Shown one piece after another: positions 22,301 through 34,899 of a stretch of 54,009 bases of DNA. The position numbers and the translations under genes were made by a program. The stretch's first letter is position 1. Every line of letters starts with the position of its first letter. The notes below the pieces were generated by a model, which worked only from the letters and a program-made list of their open reading frames with translations, had not been told where the DNA came from and ran no database searches. Source of the DNA: Nephromyces sp. MM_2019 (Eukaryota; Apicomplexa; Aconoidasida; Nephromycida); contig JADHZB010001745.1 of the NCBI GenBank assembly GCA_015657535.1, forward strand, positions 5,089 through 59,097, given 5' to 3'.

Positions 22301-25264
22301 AAGGCTTGGAATCTTGAGTTAGCGACTGTGAGCTTTCTTCATGGCTTTTTGGGTTGATCGCTGAAGGAAAATGTGTGTTGGGAGACTTGTGTTTGTGATG
22401 TAATCCATGTGCTTGCTGAAAACGTACAGTGAAATTTGTGTGTGAGATTTATCTTGGTCTTTTAATCTGTGTATGAGCTGCTTGCTGGAGGTATTTTTTT
22501 TGCGGTACTTTGAGAGATGTTATGTGCGTCGATATCATCATGAGAAGGCGTGTAGTATATATATGTGTGTGTGTGCTTGTTTTAGCTATAAAACCTTATT
22601 ATCTTGAAGAGTGTAAAGATTAGCGTCCTCAAGCGACGTCATGAAAGATGAGCGGAAAATCACTTTTTCAGGTAAATGAAGATGCCCACTAAAGATGGAG
22701 ATATTAGTAGCTACTGATTGCTAATTATCTGCTTAATTTCAAGCCTTTTAGAGCAGATGTATACGGTATGCTACTAATCCTGCTTAAAGCTAAGAAAATA
22801 TACTTCAATCTGCTCTTTAAAATGTGTGCGAATCTGGCTCTTTTGCTACTTTTTTTGGGTTTTTTAACCTCCTTACTGCTTGAGGTTTTGTTTGCCAAAG
22901 GGTGCTAGATATTCTTTCTTTTCATGATCGAAAGATGCACACACATGATGAAGAAAAAGACCCATGTATTTGTTCGAAATGACGACATTTAAATTTCTCT
23001 ATATCTTTGCTGAAGTTTTCTCTTCTTGATCGATAAGGCTACTGCGTTTTTTAGCTGCTTTTCAACCTACCTTCATTTATACTTTCCCTTTTCTCCGTTT
23101 GTTGGTCAATTAAGGCAGTCATATCTGTAACACTCTTTGGTGCTGCTACTTTCTTGACAGCCTTAACACCTCTATCTGGTATATTAAGGTATTTCATGAA
23201 GCTTTTCGGTTGTTTAGGAGCAGCCAATGGCTTGGAAGTAAGCTCTAAAGGCGATGCTGTAGCCTTTAATTGTACCCGCCTCCTCTGCTCTGAGCCTGAA
23301 GGCCCGTAAGATTCGTCTGTTTCTTCAGCCTCTGAAGTCTTTGCGAGTTGCGATGGTGTTCCGATATCGAGAAATGAGCGTCTTTGAGAAGTGGTATCTT
23401 CCTTTGTCTGCAAAAAGCAAATCTTGAAGCAGTGGAATCTTCATGAGGAAGCTTTTGATTATTTCTTTCTTCTGTTGTATGTTGGTGTATGTACGTGTGT
23501 TGGTATCTGTGTGTGTGTGTGTATGTTGGTGTGTGTTGTGTAAGTACCCCTTCCCCTCATTGGAAACTCTTTAAAGACTCGATATATATCATTATTTAGC
23601 TAAGTTGCTCAATCTAAAAAAGGCATTAAGGTGCTATATGCAAAATGCAGACTATTTCCCTCAAGATGGGCTGCTTATTATCGTCGGAAGATTTGTTCGT
23701 TAGAGAAAGACGTTTTTTCTGCTGATAGAAGATACTTGAACCAGAAGCAAATACACGCACACAAACTAGAAAAAATGAAATTTGTTTCATGCCGGACCAT
23801 CAGCATAGAAATTGTGTTTACATTAAAATATCGATATTATATCTAAACCAGGTAGTCTACACATGTATTCAACGAAGAAATCCACGCATTGGTGAATATG
23901 AATGCATGCAGGTTCAGCAAAATTACTCAAGGTGTAACACATATTTTACACACTTTTGCACACACATTTCACCTACCTTCCACCTTCCTTCCACACACCT
24001 TCAAAAAAACTTGAAAAAAACAACGCACACATGCAGCAAAGAAATATACGCATGATGCTGTATCTTTCCCGCAAGGCAGCGTTGCCGGCAGTTTTTGGCG
24101 ATAAAGTCTATCATGAATCTTTTTCTCGGTTTTCCAGCCTTTTTTGCACACGCATGAAGTTTAGACTATACATTTTACCTCTTTTTCTGTTTTAACTCTT
24201 GGACTATCTTTCTACTTTTCGTTTACTGTGTATTTCAGGTGGTAATCACCAAATTTTGATAGTACTACTAACATAGAAAAATTACTAGAAAGATCTAAAC
24301 CTATTCTTATTAGTATAAGAGCGTCTAGGAGTCACTCATTCCCCTTGATATCTTTGACCTTTTCCTCTATTTTATAAAATCTCCACGTTTTGAATCTTCC
24401 CAGTGGTTATTTTGTAGTGGGATCTCCATGAATTTACCTCTAGTTTTTGGCTACATGCACACACACAGTCTGCTATTCACATCACTTGCTTTAAATATGC
24501 AATGAATAGAGCCCAGATGGAAGAGAGAGTGGTATTGGAGCAGCTAAAAAGATAAAAGAGACGTTTTTCTCATCAGATAATAATCGCATTAGCAATCGTA
24601 GTGCTTGGGCTGTATACGCCTTGTCGTTGTGAGGAGGATCGTTGCCTTTTCTTTCTCATACACAAAAATCTTGCTTTCTTCCGCCGAAATTGCATAGAAT
24701 TTGGCTGCTTACCTTTTCATTTTTTCCTTGCTCATCAGATGATTTCTTCTCACCTTCTAAGGCTGTAAGTTTCTCATTTGCCGCTTTTTGGCTTTTCTCT
24801 TCTTTCTCTAGCTTTTCTTTTATATTTTGTATCTCTTTCTTGTTTTTTTCTGCTTCCTCCTTAGCAGCTGAAATTTCTTTCTTTAACTTCTCTGCCTGGT
24901 TTTCTAGTGATAATTTTTGTTCCTTTAGGTTCTGCTGTTCAACCTGTTGTTTTTCTCTCTCTTTTTCAAAGTCTTTTATGTCTTTTTTCAGTGCCTGTGC
25001 GTTGTTTTTTTCTTGTTTCAAGGACTTTTCTATTTCTATCAACTTCCTTGACTGCTCCTCAATCTGCTCCTTTAGCTTAGCTGCTTCTTTTTTCTTACTT
25101 TCCTGTAAAGTTTCTATCATCGCTTTTTTTTCTTCAAGGTCTTTGTGTAGGTCATTAAAGTTTTGGCTGGACTCTTGCATGCATACGGAGGCCCGAGAAA
25201 TGGCCCTCTTTTGGTTCGCTAAATTTTCTTCTAATTCTAAAAGAGCTGATTTTAATTTCTCATT
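19368..25264 (-). CDS. Long coiled-coil protein, 5' end missing
   Basis: Three exons agree in phase: 24713-25264 (phase 0), 23071-23407 and the very large 19368-22360, at least 1293 codons. Most of it is heptad-patterned, charged and Glu/Lys-rich, typical of long two-stranded coiled coils (tethers, centrosomal or cytoskeletal linkers). The middle exon is different: basic, with RRRVQLKATASPLEL and GVKAVKKVAAPKSV. Three almost identical 28-residue blocks (SEELNTLRETTQIQNEEL...) lie at about 20978-21172. The C-terminal third is low complexity, Ser/Asn/Asp-rich with many NS and DS pairs, and contains a short hydrophobic motif GILSYFDFIPNFAARDL near the end. The first exon found has a clear acceptor (TATCTAACAG), so an upstream start exon is missing; nothing convincing lies between 25264 and 26879. 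The name of the family cannot be told from a coiled coil alone. Confidence 0.85.
20978..21172 (-). repeat. 84-bp in-frame tandem repeat, 2.3 copies
   Basis: Blocks starting near 20978, 21062 and 21146 are almost base-for-base identical, differing by a few mostly silent changes, within the long coiled-coil exon. Each encodes 28 residues, exactly four heptads, so copy number can change without breaking the coil register. Confidence 0.9.
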
Positions 25265-25627
25265 CTGTTAGATAGTAAATGTTTAAAAGGTTGGAAAATG
25301 AAAAATTAAGACATATACGATATGTGTGGTATGTGTGCTTATGTGTATGTGCTGGTTTGTGTGTGTTTGAGTGTGTATGGATGCTTGGGTATGCATATTT
25401 AAGTGATATCTTGGCTTTTTTTCGTGCTTCATTTTCCTCTGCTTCTTCTGTTGACTTTTCCCGATGTAATATATGAGGGAGTAACAGTAACAAAGATATT
25501 GAGCGATTATTGTGGCTTAAACCTAGGTTCGATATCCATGCAATTTAATCACCTATTAATTACTTATATATTAATTAACTGCTACGTTAATCATTATCTT
25601 GCCGAATTGATACTGATATATCTGCAG

Positions 25628-25753
25628 ATGCTATTGAAGCGCTAGATCTTGAGCCTATTTTTCCCAAGTATAGAGGCTGCTTTCGCTCGTCGGTGAATCA
25701 ACAACATGAGACACCCCAAATAGACGATGGCTCGAAATCACAGAGTCATCAAG
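25628..25753 (+). CDS. Candidate isolated exon, plus strand
   Basis: Behind an acceptor ATATATCTGCAG runs AIEALDLEPIFPKYRGCF...NQQHETPQIDDGSKSQSHQ with coding periodicity, to a weak donor GTGCAA or a stop about 80 bp later. No neighbouring plus-strand exon could be joined. It lies between the two minus-strand coiled-coil genes. Confidence 0.22.
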
Positions 25754-26878
25754 GTGCAAAAATTTCCCTCATTCTACTCCCCTATTCGCCAAGAGTACGC
25801 ATTTCCCCTATTTTTTTCCTCTTAACTTAAACTTTGTATTTAAGACTGCCATGACTGATGGGGCTATTAACGAAGGAATGCATTGTCTTAAGATTTTTAA
25901 TGCAAAAGTCCTTGAAAACACTCTAGCTTAATTGCTCTTTCAAACAATATGGTCTTCAAATCCGAGCAACCTATCGCAGATATTTAAAATCGAAAAAGAT
26001 ACTCTATGCTTTTCCTAGTATGTTACCTCTGCGCAGCTTTGTCGCAACCTTTCAACAGTGCCATTGTATTCCGCAGCCTTCTGAAATGGAAGAGCAATTA
26101 TTTACTGAATGAGTCAGATGATGCAGATTTAGCATGAAATCAAGGCATTGAAAGCACCTGATAATTGCGCTATTGTATAATTTATCAAAGTTTCCTAGTT
26201 TATTTTTAATTTTCCAAAAAAATTGAACCTCAAAGTATTTGAAAACGAGAAATCCGCCGCAAAAAAACAACAAAAAACCCTGCAAACACCCCGAATATTT
26301 GCCGACTAAACTAGTTGTATAATGCATGAACCAAAAGGAACGATTAAGCTTTCTGTCGATAATTGTTCTTTTGGCGGGATTAGTAGTAGCTGAGCAGTAA
26401 TGTCAATTCAATTTCGCTATCTGGAGGTTTTTTGTAATTAAATAGCTCAGAGAAACTCTCGGAAGAAAATTCATAACAAAATGTCTTTAAAGGATGAAAG
26501 GCCATGCCTTCATCAAATGAAATAGGGCCCTTTATCATATGAATATATAACCATATTTCAGCGCGTAGAAATGTCTTGACGTGCGTAACCCCCCCCCCTC
26601 TCACTTTCACTAAAAAGCTTTCATTATCACCCAAACTACTTTATTTTAGTTTCGTGATAACATTGAGGAAGGGCTTTTTAATCGATTTATGATAAAAAAA
26701 TCCTATGCACTATAATATTATAGTATTATGCTGCAATAATTTAAAGCTGCGGCGCTCAAGCGTAAAACTATCACTAAATTCGACAAAAAAAGGCCAAAAA
26801 GAAGCTTTTCCACATCAATGCCCAAAAACGTGAAATTTAACATCTTCCCATCCAATCAAAAAGTTAGCTTAATTCCCT

Positions 26879-29800
26879 TTATTTTCTGACTTTTTGATAG
26901 GCTTCTTGAACCTCCTCCACTTTTTTATTGATTTCTATCTGAGCCTCATCCGCTATGCTGAATCGCCGTGCATTTGCGGAGTTCTAAGAAAAAACAGGAT
27001 AAATTTCTAGAGCTTTTATCTTTTAAATGCTATGTGATATGTTAAAAAAGGGAAAATATCATTTGTATGAGGACTTAAGTCTTTTTATTCAAATGTTTCA
27101 ATGTTTTTTCCTTGATAGCTTTTCGTACGTACTCTGTTAAACGCCAAACCATTTGTGGAAATATTGTGTTTTTGTCGGATAAATTTAAGTGAAAACCCAT
27201 AAAAAAATATGAACTGCTTATGTGTGCTCTTTTTTTCTCCTTAAAGATAGTAGAATCCCTACTAAGTGTGCAAGATGCATAATGAATCTTTCAAAAATCT
27301 GGGCAGAGTTTTTTATTTAAATTACCGTAAAAATGAGCAAGTACCACTTCGATAGTGTCTGTGCTGAGGGTTTTATCAGGGAAACAGACGCTTGAAATGA
27401 TGAAATAAAACACATAATCAGGTACCTTGTCAATTTTTATGCTCAATTTTTAACGAGGAAATTAATGTATTGTAATAATTCTTGCACTAATTTGAATGCT
27501 TTTCCTTTGATCGATTTTTATTCATTAAAAAATTGGCACCAATCAACATTCGGATGGATGATCGAAATTCATAGTTTCCGATTTTTTTCTCAACCTACCG
27601 CATTGAACGCTCATGCATAAACTTTTTTATCATAACTCCTACGGTTTTTTATGGAGCAGATGCACTCAGACCAGCGCTTTAGGCTATGCCCTGCAATAAT
27701 ATGCACCCTGCTTCCTTGTCTGGCGTTTGCGATTTTAAGCGCAAATTCGCCAAAAGATGTAGAACAACGTACCTTTGAAATAATTTAGCCAAAGTAAGCA
27801 CATAATAAGAAATCGATACTTTTTTCACAAAAGCATAATATATACCCTCAAGTTGGAGTTAAAAGTGCTGAAATTGATGTTTTTATTATAGCAACAACTA
27901 CGAAAATGCTTGAGAGAAGCATTGGGCATCACAGAAAATCAGCTCTATTTTCTTTCTTATAAATTCAGCGTGGAAATCTAGGCACTCTACTCTATAACAC
28001 TCGTAATTACCAGTAATCCTTCGAGTTCCTGCTTCGATACCTTCAATTCTTGAACAATCAACTGGGTAGACCATAGATTCAGCTCTAAATCTCGGATGTG
28101 CCGTAGGCTGATCTCCAGCTGCATGGTGATGAGAAATCTGCTAGATAAAAGCTGCTTACGTCGCAAAAATAAAGAGAAACCAAAAAAAAATTTCGGAAGC
28201 TGCTATTCAGCACAGCGCTATATTCCTCCGTAAAACGTTTCAGGAATACGAAAGTCACCACGTCTGAACTAATATTGCCTGATTCGCTACTTTTTAGAGC
28301 TAATAAATCCGGTCATCAATTTTTGCCTACAATTCCGCATGCTGCACTTTAGGTTTTGCTGTGCTATTCAACTGATTTTAACAACTGCTGCAGCTGTTCT
28401 AATGGAAAGATGCTGCCTTAATGATCTATAACTGTGAAAATCTACGACTGCCTCTCCTAGGTTGCTATTGAAAAAAAGTCTATTATTGACTGTAGGATTG
28501 TTGCGCAGCCGCATCCGTAGGTAATCATCCCAGATATAATGCCTCAGTAGAAGCTCATATCACCGGTTTCTTTATAACTAGTGTGATGCGCACAAAACAT
28601 TAAGTTTCTCGAGCAGCTGTTTAAGACTGCAATCTTTGTGTTTGTTGGATATAAAGTAGTACATCATATAATGGTGGAAAATTCCTTTTAGTAATTGCTA
28701 GCAAAGGGATGAAAAAAGATTTTCGTTGCAATAGCTTGAAATACTACTGAAGCACGTGGAGCTCAGCGGCTAAATCATGAAAGCTTCAGTTATGATTTGT
28801 TCTTAAGCAAATTTGCATGTTAATTAAACCTGAGAGTTGCACTGTTCCTTCTCAAGGCGTATACTCTCTATTTCTTTACGCATAGTGTAAGTAGTTAAAG
28901 GTTTATGCCCCCTGGGATTCCACGACTCCATCTGAAATGTGAAGTAGCATGAAAAATATTCAGTGACTATGCAGAACGAAAAAAATTGAGGTGGGAAGCG
29001 GGTCTATCGTTTTGGGTGTCAAATAATAAAAAAATGTACAAGGAGACCAGGTAATTGCTAGAAATGAGGAAACTAAAGTATATTAATGGGGTGACTAGAA
29101 ATTTAACCTGAAAGCAGATCATAATTTTCCGAATAAAAAGAGTGGCGGTTCAAGAAAAGGTCGAAGACCCAATTTTACAAGCTTTTCTGCAACTAGCATA
29201 GAATATGCTAAATAAATTCCCAAAGAATGAATACCTTATTGGGAAGATGGTTGTAGGGATACTGCTTGACTTCTGTACTTCTGTAAGTACCTGGCTGCTT
29301 GAGTGGCCGAGAAGCCTCAAGACGGAAAGCTTCCAGCTTCCTTTTCAGCTTTGAATTTTCCTCAAAAATATTTTGGTAGTTTTTTACTCTTAAAACTTTC
29401 TGCGTTGAAATAAGCAGTAATTCATAATATTAACTGAGATGGAGAGGATAAATGGAATACATACGTGAACCAAGCAGATATTACGCACTGCAGTGCATAC
29501 CCAGATTGGCAGATGGTCAGCATAATGGGAAAAAACCCGTAAATTGCAGTGAAAAGCAGAATAACATCTGAAAAAAACAATGTTTGGGTATGCATAGATA
29601 ATCAACGAAACTGGGATGAAGAAGCGCAGCTATAGCAAAGTAGGCATATCCTTCATATTTTCTTTCCTGACAGAGCACCATGTATAAAATTATTCATTGC
29701 TATTATGCAAATCGATACTTTAAAAAAAGTAACACTTTGGGATTCTAGTGAGAACGAGTAAACTTCAGCGTATCTGACATTGCTATGCTCATATTCATGA

Positions 29801-30904
29801 GTCTTAACATATAATCGCATGAAAGCGGCAGTGTTACTTCATTATAGTTTATGTATGCGTATGTATTGCATTACTGTCGCTTACCCCTGCATCAGTTATT
29901 CCCTGATTTCCTGTTTGCACTAGTTGCAGGAGTGAACCTAGACTCTGTAGGCCTTGAATCGTGCTGTAAGCTGGGATGACTCTATTCTGCTCTAGCCTCA
30001 AGGGGGTGTGAACACTGATCACTGAAGCAAAGCAGTGTAGCCGACAGACAAAATCATAACTTTCACCGAATACGCAAAGCCCATTTATGAAGCTCGCAAA
30101 AAAATATTTTGTGCCATTAGACGACTTTAAAGTCTACTAACATGCATGTGGCGATCTTTCCGCTCACCTCTGCAGAATATACAATGTTGACTGTGATAAC
30201 ATAGAAAAATACACGTTTTTGCAAACTTAATGAGTAGCTAGGAATCTTGAGTAAAGCACATTTTTTTTACTGCGATTCTTTTAAAGCCTTATCCACTTCA
30301 TATCCACAGAGGAAAGATTGTAGCAACTATCTTCTGTCGCTGGGTAGTAATTGAGAACCACGGAAATTTAATGCTGCTTGCAAGTGATAATACGTAAGAG
30401 TTGCGAGTACAAGCAAACAATTGCTTCCACTGAAGTTTGCAATGGGGAAAGGTTCACGAGGATTTCTATTTTTCTTAAAAGATAGTCACACTACCGCAAT
30501 AACTGCAAGATTCTGACTTTCTCGTTCATTCTCCACTTCGTTACTACATTTAGGTATTTTTCAGACTTTAACACCGAATTTAAGCACCTGGTAGGAAATT
30601 TGAGATCAGTTTGTCTTATAACGTGATTCTGGTCCATTTTTGTTTCAAAAAAGTAAAGGCATATATTCTAGCGGAAATAAAAAAATTCTTGGTAAACCTA
30701 AAGTGGCTAACCATGCGGACAAGAGTTACTAGCATCAGTGTAATCTTCTGCTTTTAACGCAGGATAATCAGTCTTTTTTTCTTCTGCGGCGTTATCATTG
30801 GATTTCGTATTTGTGCAGGCACCGAGGGCATCTTGCGTATTCATTTGGATAGATCTCCCGTAGATTGCTGTTTCTCCTTCATTATCAAGGAACTCAGAAC
30901 TCAT
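26879..30904 (-). CDS. Coiled-coil protein, 277 aa, complete model
   Basis: Seven exons join in phase from ATG to TAA: 30712-30904, 30495-30543, 29885-29996, 29235-29399, 28830-28931, 28011-28118 and 26879-26983. The N-terminus (MSSEFLDNEGETAIYGR) is acidic and disordered. The middle reads EQNRVIPAYSTIQGLQSLG, then a coil NYQNIFEENSKLKRKLEAF, a Tyr/Pro-rich link (YRSTEVKQYPYNHLPN), a WNPRGHKPLTTYTMRKEIES motif and a second coil region ending EVQEAYQKVRK. The 49-bp second exon is the least certain; skipping it also keeps the frame if a neighbouring acceptor is used. No family was recognised. Introns are 150-1000 bp and AT-rich, with no GT tracts. It precedes the long coiled-coil gene on the same strand. 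Confidence 0.7.
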
Positions 30905-32650
30905 GGCTGCCTTTCATGTGTGCCTTGATTTTTGATTAATTCGCGAAATCCAGAATTTTAACTAGAATACCAGGCAAAAAAGAACTTGACTACATACATG
31001 CAGCGACACAAAGTGCTCTTATTCTTATTAGATTATGAGGCATGTTGTAGTCAGCTGAAAAAAATTAGGTCAACTTCTACACACAATCATTTATTACGCA
31101 AAAAGTTAACGAGACTCTCAAGAATAATAAAAATCAACTTGAAGAACTATCCACCCTATGGATTATGCCAGAAATAGTTTCAATGAAAAGATTTTTATGA
31201 CAGCTACTTCTTAGACCTTATGATGTTGATTTACAGTATTGAACGGCTCCACGAACAGCTAACGATGCGGTTTATGTGCATATAATGCTAAATGGATTCA
31301 TATCTTGCATCCACCAGCTTTGTTGGGCTTAAGGTCTTAATAAAGAGAGCGTGACAGCAGTCACTTTCTTTTATACTAAATTGCCACTATTCCGAACGCT
31401 TCTTCGTTTATATGCGAGCTAGTGTCATGGGATTCTGGCAACTTCATGCACTGCTTTTTCTTATTTCTCTATTATAGGCTTATGTCATGCATATCTCACA
31501 CACTTGCCTCCTACAAATGGATAGTACGTTGAAAACATTTCTGGTAGAGGATGTTTGAATGAATAGCCTATAACCTGTACAACGCTAATTCCCACTGAAA
31601 AAGGTAGAATATTTTTTCTTTTTCTTGGTGTATATATTTTTTTGAAACGATCTTAATGATGAAAAAGATGATTGCTTCTTAAAGTCATATATTTGCTGAG
31701 GCTTCCATAGGTGTACGCGTTAGTTGGTTGGATGCATTTCAACTTTATTCATGTGCTTCATTTGGAATAGTATAAATATCCGCTGCGGCTTTCCAGGCTC
31801 AAACAAATTTTGTTTCCAGGTATAATATGTGCGCGTGCTTCAGATGTATACCAAGCTTTGTGTAATATTTCCCTTTGGGTTTTCAGAGAAATTGGTTCTT
31901 CGGATAACTGAATGCACATTATCCACATACTGCTATTATGTGAGATAAACGGAGTACTTTATATAATGGCATGTTTTGCCTGAATCGCCAGCTCTGTTTC
32001 TACGGTAAAAAAAATTCATATTTTAATTTTTAATCGCTTATATTCTTATACAGGGGTGTTATTTTTTCCTTCTTAGCGCAAGCAGTATGACTTTTAGCTC
32101 AAGTTTTTGAAGGATCAATTTACAGCCAACGTGAAACGATGAGTGCGTACAAGCGCAATTTCAGTCCACCATGTGACGTCCTGACACCTGATGGCTAACT
32201 CTGTCGCCGCATTATAGCAGCAAATCATGCATTTTTTAATCTTTCCACGTAGATCACCACTAAAGTAGTTTGACTTTCATTTTGATAGCCTTTGAAGCAG
32301 TCAAAGCATTGCAACACCCTAAAAAGCATGTAGAAAAGCCCAACAAAATTAACAGAACAAAAAGATCCAAGCTCCTTGTAACTTAAATCGCACGAAACCG
32401 CATTGGTGTTTTTATCATAATGCTTTTTCGTCTCAGTGAGCATGATGATCCTTTTCTAGGAAGAAATAGCTCCACCATGGCTGAATATCAAATGCTATGC
32501 ATATACCTATATATTACCGGGAAGGGACCGTTATAAATAGCTGGAAACTTTGTCGATGTCATAATTCTGGTCGAGCGTGCTGAGCTTCAGATTCTTTATA
32601 TCTTTTTTACATGCGGCAAGGGCGAAGAAAAAATCCTGCGGTTTTCTGAA
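30905..32650. other. Upstream flank, no firm gene
   Basis: AT-rich DNA. One minus frame at 32225-32443 (HYDKNTNAVSCDLSYKELGS...) has some coding periodicity but no clear splice partners. Otherwise I see nothing that can be named. Confidence 0.4.
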
Positions 32651-32669
32651 ACTTCCCGTTTACACTCAC

Positions 32670-34897
32670 GGAGCTCGCCATAAGCATATGCAGCCATTTT
32701 AAGCCCATGCACAAACTCGAAACCACGGTTTTCACATATTCGGGTTAGTGAGCAGCAAAGCTTTTTTAGAATATATAGCTCACACATGCCCCAAATATAA
32801 AAACACACGCAACGCTATGCGCAACTTCATACGCTGATTAGCTACCCCTAGGCGTCTAGCATGTGCATACACGAAGGTAAAAGGTGGACTTTCCATTCAC
32901 AGTCCCAGCTAATTCAACCGAGTATTATACACGGAGAAACAGGGGATGCACTCTTCCTCATCTGCATCTTCTGCAGTAGCCTGTGAGCGAGGAAGGCATT
33001 CGACGGTGCATAGTGAACCGCGTAGTCCGCTATTTCTCGGAGCAGGAGGGAATTCTCGGAAAACGAAAACGAGCATATAGAAACACGCGGGATTCGCGGG
33101 AACGAGCCCCTTGCGCTGGAAATAAGAGGTATGTGTGTGTGTGGTTAAAAGTAAGCCTGGTATCGCCTGGCAAGTCCAGTAGTCATAAACCACGAGTGGA
33201 TGTGGGTGGCGTGGAAGTCGCACTTTCTCGTACCACCCTGTATTGAAAGTGCATGTACGAATAAGGAGAGCTCCATATCCTAGCTGGCGTCAAGCTAGAC
33301 CTACCTAGTGTGGTCATGTTCCAAGCAACTTCTTCTAGCTGCCACAACGGTGCTCGCTATAGCACGGAAACAGGGGCATAACGCATGAAAGCCAGGAATC
33401 CCCAAGGCGAGGGAATACTTCCGATAGCCCGCATGACGCTAGCAAGTGACTGCTTGAAGTGTCGAGTTAGGGCTGGCCGTAAATGCAAGCCCGAAAGCGC
33501 TAGGGATACACTTCGAAGTAGCATTCTAGGTCCTCTCTAAGATTTTAGTGACACCATCTCAAGTGTTTGCATATTTCGTTTTACCAACGTTCTACTACGT
33601 TGTTTCTTAACGAATCTACTCATGCTACGGAGCTCCGCTAGCGGGATCAGTGCAGATACCATAGCCTTTCCGACTCATTGTGAATACTAAACTACTCGAT
33701 AGTGGAAAACGAGAACTCTTACCGGGGCATTGGCAATGCCCAGCAGAAACAGCGCATACCGCGAGTCAGTGAAGCCGATACCAACCATACCAAGGTCTGA
33801 AATAGGGTAAAAGAACGCATTCGCTAGGCAAAAAAGGGCATAACTCGGTATAGCGCAGTGTGGCTGCCTGAGTGCGAGCGACATATGCGTACTTTATAGC
33901 GCCACCAGAGCAGGTTTAGCACTCCTTAGCAGCGCTGCACGTCAACGATATTCCATCGTGGTAGTGGCATGCGGAAACAGACCCACATGCATCTTTCCTC
34001 GCTGAAACATTGTCCCAGGTTGAGAATCCTTGCTCGAAATGGGTTAGAAAAGAATTACAGACCCTTCCTTTTCAGAGGGAGTTCATTACCACGCAGAATT
34101 ATTACATTTTTCTTCACAAAAAATAAAAAAATCCTTTTAGCGATAATTCCCTGGTGATCCATAGCAAGGACCTAGAAAATCTAAACTTCCAAGGCTGACG
34201 AAGCATACACACTAGTGATGCTAGAAAACAAGCATTAGAGGCTAAGCCCCTGGGGATTGCAATCTCCTCCAACAGCTGTACTCCTGCGGTAGCGACTTAT
34301 TGTGGACCATAGAGGTGCAGAGTTGAGAGAAGCATCATAACAGCATCATCCCACTTCAAGTATACCCCCCTTTGCGATATCTGGTATTTTCCGCGTGTGG
34401 CAAAACTCCGCCATTACCAGCAGTACCCGTACATTCGCTCTTTCATAAGGTATCCCTAAACTAATACGTTTATTGAGCCAAACTTTTTTTACAAGCAAAT
34501 TGGGGGCAATATGATGAAATTATACCGAAACAGATACATAAAGCACTTGACACCAGCGCGAAACTGCAGAGATATACACTGCTAAGAAAGCGTAATTTCG
34601 GCTAAAAGCAAAGGTATCATCTAAGGAAGATCAACAGTAAGGTAAAGCAAAGCCCAAGATACAGCAAACAGTTCTCCGAATAGAACACACGCTGCAAAAT
34701 CCCAAGAGCTTGGAGAGACTTTTAGCAAGTACACGCGTGTAAGCTCGCATCCAAGCGCATCATTGGAGCACGACTACCCCATGTTCCTACCATGCTACAC
34801 CACAAGCAGAAAAGAAGTTATCAAGAAGGTGGCATAGTGCAGCCAAAAGTATAAAGGTACCCCTACAAAGGCGACATGTTTGGGAAAAGTTCACCAG
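32670..34897 (-). CDS. Possible short-exon membrane transporter, fragments
   Basis: Several minus-strand pieces with strong codon periodicity and good splice sites look like parts of a polytopic membrane protein. They are 34801-34897 (LVNFSQTCRLCRGTFILLAALCH continuing LLDNFFSAC), 33723 to about 33884 (YALFCLANAFFYPISDL, GIGFTDSRYALFLLGIANAP, donor GTAAGA), 32933-33115 (acceptor TTATTTCCAG; RKGLVPANPACFYML..., ending EDADEEECIPCFS), and about 32670-32760 (LTRICENRGFEFVHGLK...). The paired hydrophobic helices with small polar loops recall major-facilitator proteins of the monocarboxylate type, but this is a guess from shape alone. Linking exons are missing. The stretch is visibly richer in GC and CG than its flanks. 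Confidence 0.3.
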
Positions 34898-34899
34898 CT

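Noticed and set aside
23631..23846. 71-codon plus-strand frame in coiled-coil intron
   Set aside because: No start context, no splice partner, lies in an intron of the opposite strand.
24642..25271. 209-codon Phe/Ser-rich plus-strand frame
   Set aside because: Exact antisense of the Lys/Glu-rich coiled-coil exon 24713-25264, which has clean splice sites.
33250..33620. Possible organellar rRNA fragment or nuclear mitochondrial insertion
   Set aside because: GC-rich, structured look, but I could not match any conserved rRNA core, and the minus strand shows codon periodicity instead.
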